Source of the DNA: Selenomonadaceae bacterium
GTDB taxonomy: Bacteria > Bacillota > Negativicutes > Selenomonadales > Selenomonadaceae
Assembly (NCBI GenBank): GCA_017476005.1
Contig: JAFVEM010000004.1
Coordinates: forward strand, 1-64,000
DNA length: 64,000 bases
Reading direction: 5' to 3'
A program made the translations under genes and the position numbers. Shown here one piece after another: positions 17,865 through 25,252 of this stretch; position 1 is the first letter of the stretch, and each line of letters begins with the position of its first letter. The notes below the pieces were generated by a model. That model had not been told where the DNA came from, made no database searches, and saw nothing but the letters and a program-made list of their open reading frames with translations.

Positions 17865-18929
17865 ATGCGCGCTGTTTCGGTGGAGGACATCAAGCCGGGC
17901 ATGATTCTCGCTCGTTCGCTGGTGAACGATGACATGGTGGTGGTGCTTTCGGAGGATACGGTGCTGACCAAGGCGCACCTCACGCGGCTTAACATGCTCA
18001 AGGTGCAAGTGGTATATATAAAGGACGAATTTGAACTCAGCCAGAACTACCAGACGGCGGCGGCGGTCTTCCATCGCAGCAACGCCTTCACGAAGGAATA
18101 CAAAGCCGTGGTGAAAACCGTCCAGAGCATTTTTGAGGAAGCCGCAGACAGCGACACCATTCCCCTTGACAAGACGGAAAGCGTGGTGGCGGAGTCGCTG
18201 GCTCCCATGGCGCAAAACAGCGGCGCCGTAGATTACCTCTACGAACTGAATCATCACGCCGAGGATGTCTATAATCATTCCCTCCGGGTTTCAATCATGT
18301 CCGGGGTCATTGCCAAATGGATGCATTTCGACCCGGAGCAAATCAGCGAAATTATCCTCGCCGGTTTCTTACACGACATCGGCAAGACCAAACTCCCCAC
18401 GCGCCTCGTCAACAAAACCGTGGAAAGTTTGCAGGGGGAGGATTTTGAAACCTACATCAAACACACCATGGACGGCCACAAGATTTTAAATACCTTAAAA
18501 GCCTTGCCGGAAGGGGTCAAGCTAACCACCATGCAACACCACGAACGGATGAACGGCACCGGTTTTCCCTTCGGTTGCCTTGGGGGAGAGATTCACGAGT
18601 ATGCGCGGATTGTGGCGGTGGCGGATGTTTATGACAATATCACCACGGAGCGAGTGGGGCAGGTGAAAAAGACGCCTTTCGATGCCATCACCTTTCTTAC
18701 GGAAAATCTCTACACCATCCTTGACCCCACGGTGTGCGTTCCCTTCCTCACCCACATCAAAGACGCTTTTTTAGGCTCCAGAGTCACCCTGTCCACCGGG
18801 GAGAGCGGCATTATCGCCTCCTTCCCCAACGATTTCGCCGCCCGTCCCATCGTCAGCACCCCCGGGGACAACCTTATCAACTTAAACGAGCGGCCGGATA
18901 TTCTGATTATGGAATATAATCCTAAGTAG
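17865..18929 (+). CDS. HD-GYP domain protein, probable cyclic-di-GMP phosphodiesterase
   Basis: About 354 residues. The N-terminal part starts SVEDIKPGMILARSLV, typical of HD-GYP proteins, and is followed by the HD-GYP domain. Metal and catalytic motifs are visible: HHAED near residue 129, HDIGK near 170, HHERMNGTGFPFG near 225 (GFP replacing GYP), and VADVYDNIT. It probably degrades cyclic-di-GMP and so affects motility or attachment. The ATG at 17865 has AAGGAG nine bases upstream and is preferred over the GTG at 17841. Its end overlaps the converging TtcA-like gene by 8 bp. Confidence 0.9.
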   Translation: MRAVSVEDIKPGMILARSLVNDDMVVVLSEDTVLTKAHLTRLNMLKVQVVYIKDEFELSQNYQTAAAVFHRSNAFTKEYKAVVKTVQSIFEEAADSDTIPLDKTESVVAESLAPMAQNSGAVDYLYELNHHAEDVYNHSLRVSIMSGVIAKWMHFDPEQISEIILAGFLHDIGKTKLPTRLVNKTVESLQGEDFETYIKHTMDGHKILNTLKALPEGVKLTTMQHHERMNGTGFPFGCLGGEIHEYARIVAVADVYDNITTERVGQVKKTPFDAITFLTENLYTILDPTVCVPFLTHIKDAFLGSRVTLSTGESGIIASFPNDFAARPIVSTPGDNLINLNERPDILIMEYNPK

Positions 18930-19707
18930 TTCCCATATAAGCATAATAGGTTTCTCGCATCTCGTCTCTAGTTTTGCTGCGCGGCCAAAGCTCCCCTAAA
19001 GCTCCTTCTCGCATGGCCGCGCTTAAATGGGCATAGAGTTTGGGGTTGTCCTCGCCGAGGGCGCGAATTATTTCTTTGGTGCGAGCGCGAAAAGTTTGAC
19101 CGTCGCGCGGACAGGGAGAGGCGACGGGGGTAAAGCCGTGAAAGGCTACGGCGGCGCGAGTTTCCTCCTCCCGAAAATAAACGAGGGGGCGAATCACGGT
19201 TAGGTTCGTGCGGTCAAGGTAAGTCACCGGGGTGAAGGTGGTAAGCTGGCCGGAGTACATCAGGCTCATAAAAAAAGTTTCCACCGCATCGTCGTGATGG
19301 TGGGCGTAGGCGATCTTGTTAAATCCATTTTCCGTGGCGTAGCGGTTGATGGCGCCCCGGCGAAAGTAAGCGCAAGTAAAGCAAGCCTTTTTGTCACCTT
19401 GGGCGCGGATAGCTCCGGCAATATCCACTTGACGGTCGGCGAAGGGAATATTTAGCGAGGCGCAGTAACCGGCGAGAGTTTCCATGGGAAAATCGGCGGT
19501 AAACATGGGGTCGATGGTAATGGCGCCAAAAGAGAATTTTTTACGCAACCTAGCCTTAAGCACCGCCATGGCGTACAGCAAAAAGAGGCTGTCTTTGCCG
19601 CCGGAGAGACCAACGAGAATTTTGTCCTCATTTTCTATCATCCGAAATTCCACCACGGCGCGCATGAGCTTACTGAAATAACTTTGGGGTAAATTGATCT
19701 TTATCAT
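18922..19707 (-). CDS. ttcA: TtcA-like tRNA thiolation PP-loop ATPase
   Basis: About 261 residues of the TtcA/TilS PP-loop family. The ATP-pyrophosphatase loop is VGLSGGKDSLFLLYA, and cysteines for an iron-sulfur cluster appear as CFTC and in ASPCPRDG. A YAHHHDDAVETFFMSLMYSG motif follows. By family it adds sulfur to cytidine 32 of some tRNAs; the precise substrate is not proven. The ATG at 19707 with AGGAG five bases upstream is chosen, although the frame stays open further upstream across the next gene. It is divergent from yaaR with only 37 bp between them. Confidence 0.85.
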   Translation of the reverse strand: MIKINLPQSYFSKLMRAVVEFRMIENEDKILVGLSGGKDSLFLLYAMAVLKARLRKKFSFGAITIDPMFTADFPMETLAGYCASLNIPFADRQVDIAGAIRAQGDKKACFTCAYFRRGAINRYATENGFNKIAYAHHHDDAVETFFMSLMYSGQLTTFTPVTYLDRTNLTVIRPLVYFREEETRAAVAFHGFTPVASPCPRDGQTFRARTKEIIRALGEDNPKLYAHLSAAMREGALGELWPRSKTRDEMRETYYAYMGTT

Positions 19708-19744
19708 AAGAACTCCTCTTAAAAAACAAAGCAGGTGAAAATAT

Positions 19745-20197
19745 ATGCCAATGAAAATAGAAGGTTTCTCGCCGCAAGGGCCGTCGGTGACCATGGTGCG
19801 AGACGGTCGGGAGAGAGTGCAAAGCGGCGACACGGAATTTTCCCTTGAGCTGGCCGACGAGGGGGAAGGGGTGACGGTGGAGCAACTGGAAAAGCTCTTG
19901 CAACAGATAGACGAGCAAGGAGCGAGGCTCTCCAAGACACCCACCTATGACGAACTCAAATCCTATCGTTCCCTGATTAAAAATTTCGTCGGGGGCGCCA
20001 TTTCCCGTATGTACGAAATGCACACCCAAGCCGGTTGGGATCGCATGGGGCGGCAGAAAGTCTATACCATGGTGCGCAAAATCGATCGGAAGCTGGAGGA
20101 CATGGCGGAGCAAATCCGTCTGGGGCAGGCCGACCAGCTGGATATTATCGCTAGTCACGACGCCATCAGGGGCATGTTGGTGGATTTATACATGTGA
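19745..20197 (+). CDS. yaaR: YaaR family protein (DUF327)
   Basis: A 150-residue, mostly helical protein matching the YaaR/DUF327 family, with PTYDELKSYRSLIKNFVG and KVYTMVRKIDRKLEDMAEQI as landmarks. Its function is unknown. It overlaps the start of holB, as in Bacillus where yaaR directly precedes holB. The start is ATG at 19745, with a short CAGGTG ribosome-binding site. Confidence 0.85.
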   Translation: MPMKIEGFSPQGPSVTMVRDGRERVQSGDTEFSLELADEGEGVTVEQLEKLLQQIDEQGARLSKTPTYDELKSYRSLIKNFVGGAISRMYEMHTQAGWDRMGRQKVYTMVRKIDRKLEDMAEQIRLGQADQLDIIASHDAIRGMLVDLYM

Positions 20198-21195
20198 TGA
20201 TGGATATTACTTGGCAAAAAATATTGGGGCATGAAGAGAACATAAGGGAACTTAGGCGTGGACTCAAACGAGGGACGCTCCCCCATGGACTGCTTTTTGA
20301 CGGCGCGTCGGGCGTGGGGAAGCGCAAAACGGCTATGACGCTGGCCGCCGCCCTTCTGTGCGGCAAGGGGGACGAGGCTTGTGGTCGATGTCCCTCTTGC
20401 TTAGCCTTCCAGAAGGAAAGTCACCCGGATTTTCTCACGGTGAAACCTGAGGCCAAAGGCAAAGCCACCCCCATTATTCGCATCGAAGACATCAGGGGAA
20501 TGCAAAGTCAAATCGCCACCTTCCCCGTTATGGAGCAGGGGCGCGTGGTGATTATCGACGACGCCCAGACCATGAACGCCGCAGCGGCCAACAGCCTCTT
20601 GAAAACGCTGGAAGAACCGGTGGGCAAAGTGACTTTCATTTTGCTGGCGGACAGCCGCGCCAGTCTCTTAGAAACCATTGTGTCCCGGTGCAACCCCATG
20701 CGGTTTGGGATTCTCACCGCCGAGCAGGTGGAAAAATTCTTGCTGGAGCAGGGAAAACCGCCGGAGGAAGCGCAGATTCTCGCTAATCTCTCCGGCGGCA
20801 GTATCGGCGAGGCGCTCTCTAGGCCGGGGGAGGAAGTCATTAAACTTCAAGGAGACGTGTTTTCCTATGTAAAGAGTCTGCGCCGCTTTTCCGCCAAAGA
20901 ACTTTGGCAACGCAGTCAAGCCTTGGGGGATAAAAAAGAATACATTCTGACTTGGCTCACCTATCTCTATATGATGCTACGAGATATACTGATTTTGCAA
21001 GTGGGTAAGAGCGAGGAACTTATATTTCATCGCAATCTCACGGCGCAGTTGCAAGGGCTTGATGCAGATTTTCCCCCGGCACGGCTGTTCGCTTGGCTAA
21101 AGCTGGTGGAGGAACATCACCGCCGGCTTGGTTCCAATCTAAATTTGCGACTGGCGGTGGAAAATTTTTTGGTGCGAATGGGTGAGGTGAAATAA
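20197..21195 (+). CDS. holB: DNA polymerase III delta' subunit
   Basis: About 332 residues of the clamp-loader AAA+ family; delta' helps load the sliding clamp onto DNA. The P-loop region is GASGVGKRKTA (delta' often has a degenerate site). The zinc-binding cysteines are in CGKGDEACGRCPSC, and LLKTLEEPVGKVTFILLAD with an SRC motif follows. Start codons GTG 20194, ATG 20197 and ATG 20200 are all in frame; 20197 overlaps the yaaR stop as TGATG. The usual downstream gene yaaT is absent; a type I toxin locus follows. Confidence 0.93.
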   Translation: MMDITWQKILGHEENIRELRRGLKRGTLPHGLLFDGASGVGKRKTAMTLAAALLCGKGDEACGRCPSCLAFQKESHPDFLTVKPEAKGKATPIIRIEDIRGMQSQIATFPVMEQGRVVIIDDAQTMNAAAANSLLKTLEEPVGKVTFILLADSRASLLETIVSRCNPMRFGILTAEQVEKFLLEQGKPPEEAQILANLSGGSIGEALSRPGEEVIKLQGDVFSYVKSLRRFSAKELWQRSQALGDKKEYILTWLTYLYMMLRDILILQVGKSEELIFHRNLTAQLQGLDADFPPARLFAWLKLVEEHHRRLGSNLNLRLAVENFLVRMGEVK

Positions 21196-21247
21196 AAATA
21201 TCCATAACGTGAATAGAGAAAATTCCCCTGTACTTGACAGAAAAAAC

Positions 21248-21276
21248 TTGCCTTTCGGCCGGTGTAGCTGTATAAT
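21248..21276 (+). promoter_or_regulatory. Promoter of the antitoxin RNA
   Basis: TTGCCT (21248-21253), 17-bp spacer, perfect TATAAT (21271-21276). No protein-coding gene follows before the hairpin at 21337, so it most likely drives the antisense RNA. Confidence 0.7.
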
Positions 21277-21282
21277 CATAAC

Positions 21283-21378
21283 ATAAAAGCGCACCGTTTC
21301 AGCGGTTCGCCCTTATTTCTGGATTTTTTTCAAAAACCCGCCATTCAGGGGTGCCTACTGAAGGCGGGCTACTTTTTT
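21283..21378 (+). ncRNA. Antisense antitoxin RNA of a type I toxin-antitoxin pair
   Basis: A predicted RNA of about 95 nt running from the promoter at 21248-21276 to the hairpin and T-run ending at 21378. It converges on the 23-residue toxin gene and overlaps the 3' end and terminator of its mRNA, as in txpA/ratA-type loci. No good open frame lies on it. Ends are estimated. Confidence 0.6.
21337..21378. terminator. Shared bidirectional terminator of the toxin and antitoxin RNAs
   Basis: CCCGCC-ATTCAG (21337-21348) pairs with CTGAA-GGCGGG (21358-21368), followed by TTTTTT (21373-21378) on the plus strand. On the complement the same stem lies right after the toxin stop and is followed by TTTTTG. 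Confidence 0.8.
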
Positions 21379-21448
21379 ACCTAAAATAAATGGTGGCGAT
21401 AAGCGTCAGGAAAGCCAGAAGTAAAGAAAGCTTCTCATACAACGACAT
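21377..21448 (-). CDS. Small hydrophobic type I toxin, holin-like toxin family
   Basis: A 23-residue peptide that begins MSLYEKLSLLLAFLTLIA and ends TIYFR. A charged N-terminus is followed by one membrane-spanning stretch and a positive end, matching the small 'putative holin-like toxin' family (start like M-S-x-Y-E-x-L) of Firmicutes. It would insert in the inner membrane when not silenced. AAGGGGTGG lies about eight bases before the ATG. It has its own promoter, and a convergent antisense RNA overlaps its 3' end. It is too short for usual gene calling. Toxicity is inferred from the family. Confidence 0.75.
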   Translation of the reverse strand: MSLYEKLSLLLAFLTLIATIYFR

Positions 21449-21502
21449 AGCGACCACCCCTTTCTTAGGGGCGAAGATAACCCGCTTTTACGGTGCGCAG
21501 TT

Positions 21503-21531
21503 ATTGTAACACAGTCGATAAATGCTGGCAA
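21503..21531 (-). promoter_or_regulatory. Promoter of the toxin mRNA
   Basis: On the complement, TTGCCA (21531-21526) and TACAAT (21508-21503) are spaced by 17 bp, about 55 bp upstream of the toxin start. Its -35 nearly matches that of the antitoxin promoter. Confidence 0.65.
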
Positions 21532-21648
21532 GAGTGGACGGCTGGTAAACAATTTCCCCTCTGGCGGCAAATTGGTGGTAAAATACAATTCAGAGGTTAC
21601 AAGTTACGACGAAAAAATATAAAATCGCGAGGCTGGGAGGTTTACATT

Positions 21649-22569
21649 ATGAAGGTACTTATCACCGGGGGAGCCGGGTTTATTGGCTCTCACTTGGCTT
21701 ACTTGCTAAAAAACGAGGGGCATGAACCGGTGGCTCTCGATAATTTAAGCACGGGACTGAGGGAAAATTTACCGGAGGGTGTACGGCTCGTGGAAATGGA
21801 TGTAACCAGCCCGGAGCTTTTGCCCCTGTTTAGAAGCGAGGATTTTGAGGCCGTGGTACACTTGGCCGGGCAGACCATGGTGAATGTGTCCATCGACAAA
21901 CCGGTTTTCGACGCGCAGGAAAATGTTCTGGGGTCTGTCAACGTCTTGGAAGCGGTGCGCAAAACCGGCGTAAAACGCATCGTCTTTTCCTCCACGGCGG
22001 CGGCTTACGGCAATGTGCGCGAGGAGGAACTGCCCGTTTTGGAATCTCGTCCCCTTACGCCCATGTCCTTCTACGGTCTCAGCAAGGTGACGGTGGAGCG
22101 ATATTTGGCTTTGTATCGGGAGATTTACGGCCTCGACTATGTGGTACTCCGCTTTGCCAACGTTTACGGCGAAAGGCAGGGCGACGGCGGCGAGGGCGGC
22201 GTCATCAGCATTTTCACCAAGGCCATCGCCGAAAATCGCGATATTACCATCTTTGGAGACGGCGAGCAAACTAGGGATTTCATTTATGCCGGGGACATAG
22301 CTCGGGGGATACTGGCGGCGCTTACCACCGCTAACGTCAATACCGCCTATAATCTCAGCACCCAGACGGAAACCAGTCTGCGTCAACTGGTGAGCCTTCT
22401 GGCTGATATTGCCGGTCATCCCATTATCCCGGGTTACGCGCCGGAACGCTCCGGGGATATATATAAATCCATGCTCTCCAATGCCCGAGCTGTTCGAGGG
22501 CTTAATTGGCGGCCGCAAACGGAACTGGCCGAGGGACTGCGGCGTACTTATGCCCATTTCGTGCGTTGA
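21649..22569 (+). CDS. galE: NAD-dependent nucleotide-sugar epimerase, UDP-glucose 4-epimerase-like
   Basis: About 306 residues of the extended short-chain dehydrogenase family. The NAD-binding motif is GGAGFIGSHLAYLL at the start, VVHLAGQTMVNVSIDKP follows, the catalytic YxxxK is in SFYGLSKVTVERY, and RFANVYGERQG and FGDGEQTRDFIYAGDIARG fit GalE-type enzymes. It would interconvert UDP-sugars for surface polysaccharide. ATG at 21649 has GGGAGG upstream. The symbol is a best guess, since substrate specificity cannot be read from sequence alone. UDP-galactose could feed the glf gene at 55632. Confidence 0.85.
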   Translation: MKVLITGGAGFIGSHLAYLLKNEGHEPVALDNLSTGLRENLPEGVRLVEMDVTSPELLPLFRSEDFEAVVHLAGQTMVNVSIDKPVFDAQENVLGSVNVLEAVRKTGVKRIVFSSTAAAYGNVREEELPVLESRPLTPMSFYGLSKVTVERYLALYREIYGLDYVVLRFANVYGERQGDGGEGGVISIFTKAIAENRDITIFGDGEQTRDFIYAGDIARGILAALTTANVNTAYNLSTQTETSLRQLVSLLADIAGHPIIPGYAPERSGDIYKSMLSNARAVRGLNWRPQTELAEGLRRTYAHFVR

Positions 22570-22594
22570 TTTACGTTGAGTCCCGTTCTTTTCT

Positions 22595-22623
22595 TTGCAT
22601 TTACGGCGGCAAAGTGCTATAAT
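22595..22623 (+). promoter_or_regulatory. Promoter of the gene at 22675
   Basis: TTGCAT (22595-22600), 17-bp spacer and TATAAT (22618-22623) preceded by TGC, an extended -10. It lies about 50 bp before the start of the small protein gene. Confidence 0.75.
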
Positions 22624-22674
22624 GCCTTGTTGTCCTTATAATTTTGCTTTTCTTTCTAAGGAGGAATTATCCAG

Positions 22675-22992
22675 ATGGCGCGTTTATTGCCACGGTTATC
22701 AGCTATCTCTAAGCCCAAACCGAAGTCCACTGCCAAAAAGGCTTATGTATTCTTTAACTGCGACGGCGAGAAAACTCCCGGTTCCATGAACATTGCTTAT
22801 AACAGCGACGTTTATCAGGACACCAAAAAAGCTCGCAAGGAGCTGTGGGAGAAGATTCTCAGCGAAAAGAATAATGTACAACTCAGCGATGCCAACATGG
22901 CGGCCGCCGAAAAAGAAGTGCTGGATGGGGATCCAATTCAAGCCAGCCAGTATTTGCCTTACGGCGCGATTGTAGCTGTGAACATACACTGA
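22675..22992 (+). CDS. Small conserved-looking protein of unknown function
   Basis: 105 residues with AAGGAGG upstream of ATG and a strong promoter of its own, so it is very likely expressed. It has a basic, proline-rich N-terminus (KPKPKSTAKK), then AYVFFNCDGEKTPGSMNIAY and a charged helical part, ending in YLPYGAIVAVNIH. No signal peptide or membrane helix is seen. I do not recognise a family. Confidence 0.75.
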   Translation: MARLLPRLSAISKPKPKSTAKKAYVFFNCDGEKTPGSMNIAYNSDVYQDTKKARKELWEKILSEKNNVQLSDANMAAAEKEVLDGDPIQASQYLPYGAIVAVNIH

Positions 22993-22996
22993 TTTT

Positions 22997-23058
22997 CCGG
23001 GGCTTTGCCCCCAGCCCGCGGCTGTCTGTGCGGTTTGGGGCTAAGCCCCAATATTTTT
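22997..23058. repeat. Modular GC hairpin repeat, copy 1
   Basis: Two palindromic modules: GGGGC-TTT-GCCCC (22999-23011) and TTGGGGC-TAA-GCCCCAA (23035-23051), joined by a CCCGCGGCTGTCTGTGCGG stem. The flank is A/T-rich (ATATTTTTATA). It belongs to the family seen at 26713, 37478, 49421, 51291 and 56805. It may also act as a terminator for the preceding gene. Confidence 0.7.
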
Positions 23059-23145
23059 ATACTCGCGAGCGATGAAATTTGCTAAAAGGTGAATGGTCGT
23101 CCGCAGTATATGACGTTTGCTGTACCACGAAAGGTTGAGAATAAC

Positions 23146-23601
23146 ATGGGATTTTTTTCCCGTTTTCTGCCCAAGCGCAAGCCGGCGGAATTTAAAAACA
23201 ACATCCCGAAGGAGAAGCAGAATATCAAAAAGACCTTCGGCATGTATTGCCACCGCCACCACGATACCAAGGGGGACAAGCTCTGCCCCAAATGCACGGC
23301 GCTGCTGGCCACCGTCATGACCAAGATGAACCGCTGTCCCTACGGCATTACCAAGCCTATCTGCGACCGTTGCGACCGTCCCTGTTTCGGCGCTACCCAA
23401 ACCAAAGAGTTTATGGAAATAATGAGCCAAAACCAAGGCCGGATGTTTTTCACTCACCCCATTATGACCATTAAACACAAACTGGCGGGCATGGGGGTGG
23501 ATTACGCCAAGTATCAGCAACAAAAGAAGATTGACGACAAGGCGAAGGCCAAGGAAAAAGCCGCTAAAGAGCGCGCCAAGGGGCGCAAAGGGAAGAAATA
23601 A
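23146..23601 (+). CDS. YgbA-like (nitrous oxide-stimulated promoter family) cysteine protein
   Basis: About 151 residues. The core matches the YgbA/NO-stimulated promoter family: YCHRHH, then CPKCTALL, NRCPYGITKPICDRCDRPC and FFTHPIMTIKHKL. Conserved cysteines and histidines suggest a metal or iron-sulfur site. YgbA is linked to recovery from nitrosative stress in enterobacteria; a role here is inferred. The C-terminus is a lysine-rich tail. ATG at 23146 with AAGGTTGAG upstream is preferred over an upstream GTG at 23089. It is followed after 17 bp by the next gene, so the two are probably co-transcribed. Confidence 0.8.
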   Translation: MGFFSRFLPKRKPAEFKNNIPKEKQNIKKTFGMYCHRHHDTKGDKLCPKCTALLATVMTKMNRCPYGITKPICDRCDRPCFGATQTKEFMEIMSQNQGRMFFTHPIMTIKHKLAGMGVDYAKYQQQKKIDDKAKAKEKAAKERAKGRKGKK

Positions 23602-23618
23602 AAAGGGAGGGCTTACTT

Positions 23619-24158
23619 ATGCCGAAAAAGGGAGAAAAGAAAGAGAAGGCGGAGACGGAAAATCAAGAGGTGACGCCGGAGGCCGCCGAACCTAAGGAAA
23701 AGAAGTCGAGCAAGAAAAAAGGGGTAGAGTCCAACGCCAAGGCGCTGAAATTCCAAGAGTTCCTCATGGATAACGACATCAGAGCCTTCAGCACAGAATC
23801 CATCGACGACGAATATCAAACGGTCATTTTCCGCTCGCGCCTAGAAGCCAAGGGGCAACAGCTTCCCATGGCTATTTACATCGACATGGGGATTTTCACC
23901 GTCATTCGCGTGCAGGTGGCCACGGGAATGGCCGGCGACCGCCTCGCCCGTATCGGCGAGTACCTTAATACCCTTAACGCTCGCTATAAAATATTTAAAT
24001 ACTACCTGCGCGAGAACGGCTCCGTCAATATCGATGTCTGTTTGCCTTTCACCGACGAAACCTTTGATGCGGAAATGATTCGTCTCATGCTGAATATCTT
24101 GGTAAGACACTTGGAGGAAAACTACGAAGAATTTATGGAGCATGTGTGGGCGAAGTAG
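23619..24158 (+). CDS. YbjN-like protein with charged N-terminal tail
   Basis: 179 residues. The first 45 residues are a low-complexity Lys/Glu tail (KKEKAETENQE and EKKSSKKKG). The rest looks like the YbjN/type III chaperone-like fold, with MAIYIDMGIFTVIRVQVATG and EMIRLMLNILVRHLEENYEEF. Function unknown. A good AAGGGAGG lies before the ATG. The gene follows the YgbA-like gene closely and ends before a new promoter at 24172. Confidence 0.65.
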   Translation: MPKKGEKKEKAETENQEVTPEAAEPKEKKSSKKKGVESNAKALKFQEFLMDNDIRAFSTESIDDEYQTVIFRSRLEAKGQQLPMAIYIDMGIFTVIRVQVATGMAGDRLARIGEYLNTLNARYKIFKYYLRENGSVNIDVCLPFTDETFDAEMIRLMLNILVRHLEENYEEFMEHVWAK

Positions 24159-24171
24159 GTTTGGGGAACGT

Positions 24172-24200
24172 TTGACTTTAGATACAAGATTGCTTACAAT
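24172..24200 (+). promoter_or_regulatory. Orphan vegetative promoter
   Basis: TTGACT (24172-24177), 17-bp spacer and TACAAT (24195-24200). No well-spaced start codon follows the AAGGAG at 24202-24207, and the next gene lies on the opposite strand, so it probably drives a short RNA. Confidence 0.6.
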
Positions 24201-24206
24201 GAAGGA

Positions 24207-24264
24207 GTAAAATCTATCAGGCTGATGGTGTGGGCTGCAGGGAGTGGTTACCCTGCGGCTTTTC
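24207..24264 (+). ncRNA. Candidate small RNA
   Basis: Predicted from a good promoter at 24172-24200 and a hairpin GCTGCAGGG/CCCTGCGGC (24234-24242 with 24251-24259) followed by TTTTCACTTTT. A read-through product could extend to the large hairpin at 24292-24333 and would then touch the 3' end of the opposite radical SAM gene. The hairpin could instead just terminate the upstream gene. Confidence 0.35.
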
Positions 24265-24286
24265 ACTTTTCTGCGCTTTTCAATAT

Positions 24287-24333
24287 AAAAAGCTGTGCCG
24301 AAAGGGTCGTGTATGCGAACCTTTCGGCACAGC
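24287..24333 (-). terminator. Terminator of the deoR/sulfatase/radical SAM operon
   Basis: A perfect 14-bp stem, GCTGTGCCGAAAGG (24292-24305) with CCTTTCGGCACAGC (24320-24333). On the complement it is followed by TTTTTATATTG. It lies 5 bp beyond the stop at 24338. Confidence 0.85.
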
Positions 24334-24337
24334 CGTT

Positions 24338-25252
24338 TTACATATTAAGCACTACCCCTCGCCCGTCGAACAGCGGCACATATTCTGCCGAGGCCGCAGA
24401 TGGCTCCTGCACATAACATTGGGTGAATCCAAGGGCGGCGGCGTGATCCACTACGGATTCGTACTCGAAAGTAGTGAGCCGTCTATGTAGCGGGGGATGT
24501 TCCTTGGCTCGGTACAGCGGTGTGTATTGTCGCATAAGGCTCAGATAAATGCTACCCTCAAATTCGCTCCATAGCCAATCCAACAGCCGCATACTTTCAT
24601 GACGATGCCCCGGCAATACCAGATGTCGCACCAGAACCCCTTTTTGCATTATCCCCGTGGGGGATATTTCTACCTCGCCCGTTATTGCCACCATACGCCT
24701 AAGCGCGGCGGCGGCCACCGCAAAATAGTCCGCCGCACCCGAATATTCTGCGGCGCTGGCCTCCTCCCGGTATTTTAAATCCGGCAGGAAAATATCGATT
24801 TTCCCTCGTAGCATATCCAGCGAGGCAAGTTCCTCGTAACCGCCGGAATTATACACCACCGGCAAGGACAAGCCGTCCTTTTTGGCCATGTCCAGCGCCG
24901 TGAGTAGCTGGGGCAGATAGTGGGTGGGACTGACCAGATCCAAGGTGGCGGCGCCTTCCCTTTCGGCGGCCAGAAAAATTTGCGCCAGCCTCTCCACGGA
25001 AACCGGTACGCCATCTCGCTCTTGGCTGATTTCGTGATTTTGACAATAAACGCATCTGAGGGAGCAATGGGCGAAAAACACCGCCCAAGCTCCTTTTTCG
25101 CCCACCAAGCAAGGTTCCTCCCAAGGGTGCAACGTTGCCAAAGCCACCTCCGCCAGCGCGTCGGCGCCGCAGAAACCTCGCCTTTTGTAACGGTTCACGC
25201 CGCAACGTCTGGGACACAGGCGGCAAGCGGCCAAAATTTTTTCCTCGCTCAT
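24338..25252 (-). CDS. Radical SAM protein, PflX-like (COG1313)
   Basis: About 304 residues. An N-terminal cysteine motif CRLCPRRCGVNR and FCGAD are typical of PflX-like activating-enzyme relatives. The radical SAM cluster motif C-x3-C-x2-C is in CSLRCVYCQNHEIS. Later landmarks are SPTHYLPQLLTAL, FLPDLKY and RHLVLPGHRHESMRLLDWL. It is probably a [4Fe-4S]/SAM enzyme; its target is unknown and no glycyl radical enzyme is adjacent. The ATG at 25252 overlaps the sulfatase stop as ATGA, showing translational coupling. Confidence 0.88.
   Translation of the reverse strand: MSEEKILAACRLCPRRCGVNRYKRRGFCGADALAEVALATLHPWEEPCLVGEKGAWAVFFAHCSLRCVYCQNHEISQERDGVPVSVERLAQIFLAAEREGAATLDLVSPTHYLPQLLTALDMAKKDGLSLPVVYNSGGYEELASLDMLRGKIDIFLPDLKYREEASAAEYSGAADYFAVAAAALRRMVAITGEVEISPTGIMQKGVLVRHLVLPGHRHESMRLLDWLWSEFEGSIYLSLMRQYTPLYRAKEHPPLHRRLTTFEYESVVDHAAALGFTQCYVQEPSAASAEYVPLFDGRGVVLNM

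Noticed and set aside
21406-21588. 60-codon frame overlapping the small toxin gene on the complement
   Set aside because: A different frame from the 23-residue toxin, without a ribosome-binding site; the toxin frame has family features and proper signals.
24225-24490. Short frames (63 and 86 codons) after the orphan promoter
   Set aside because: Start codons are too far from the AAGGAG, and the frames run antisense through the radical SAM gene and its terminator.
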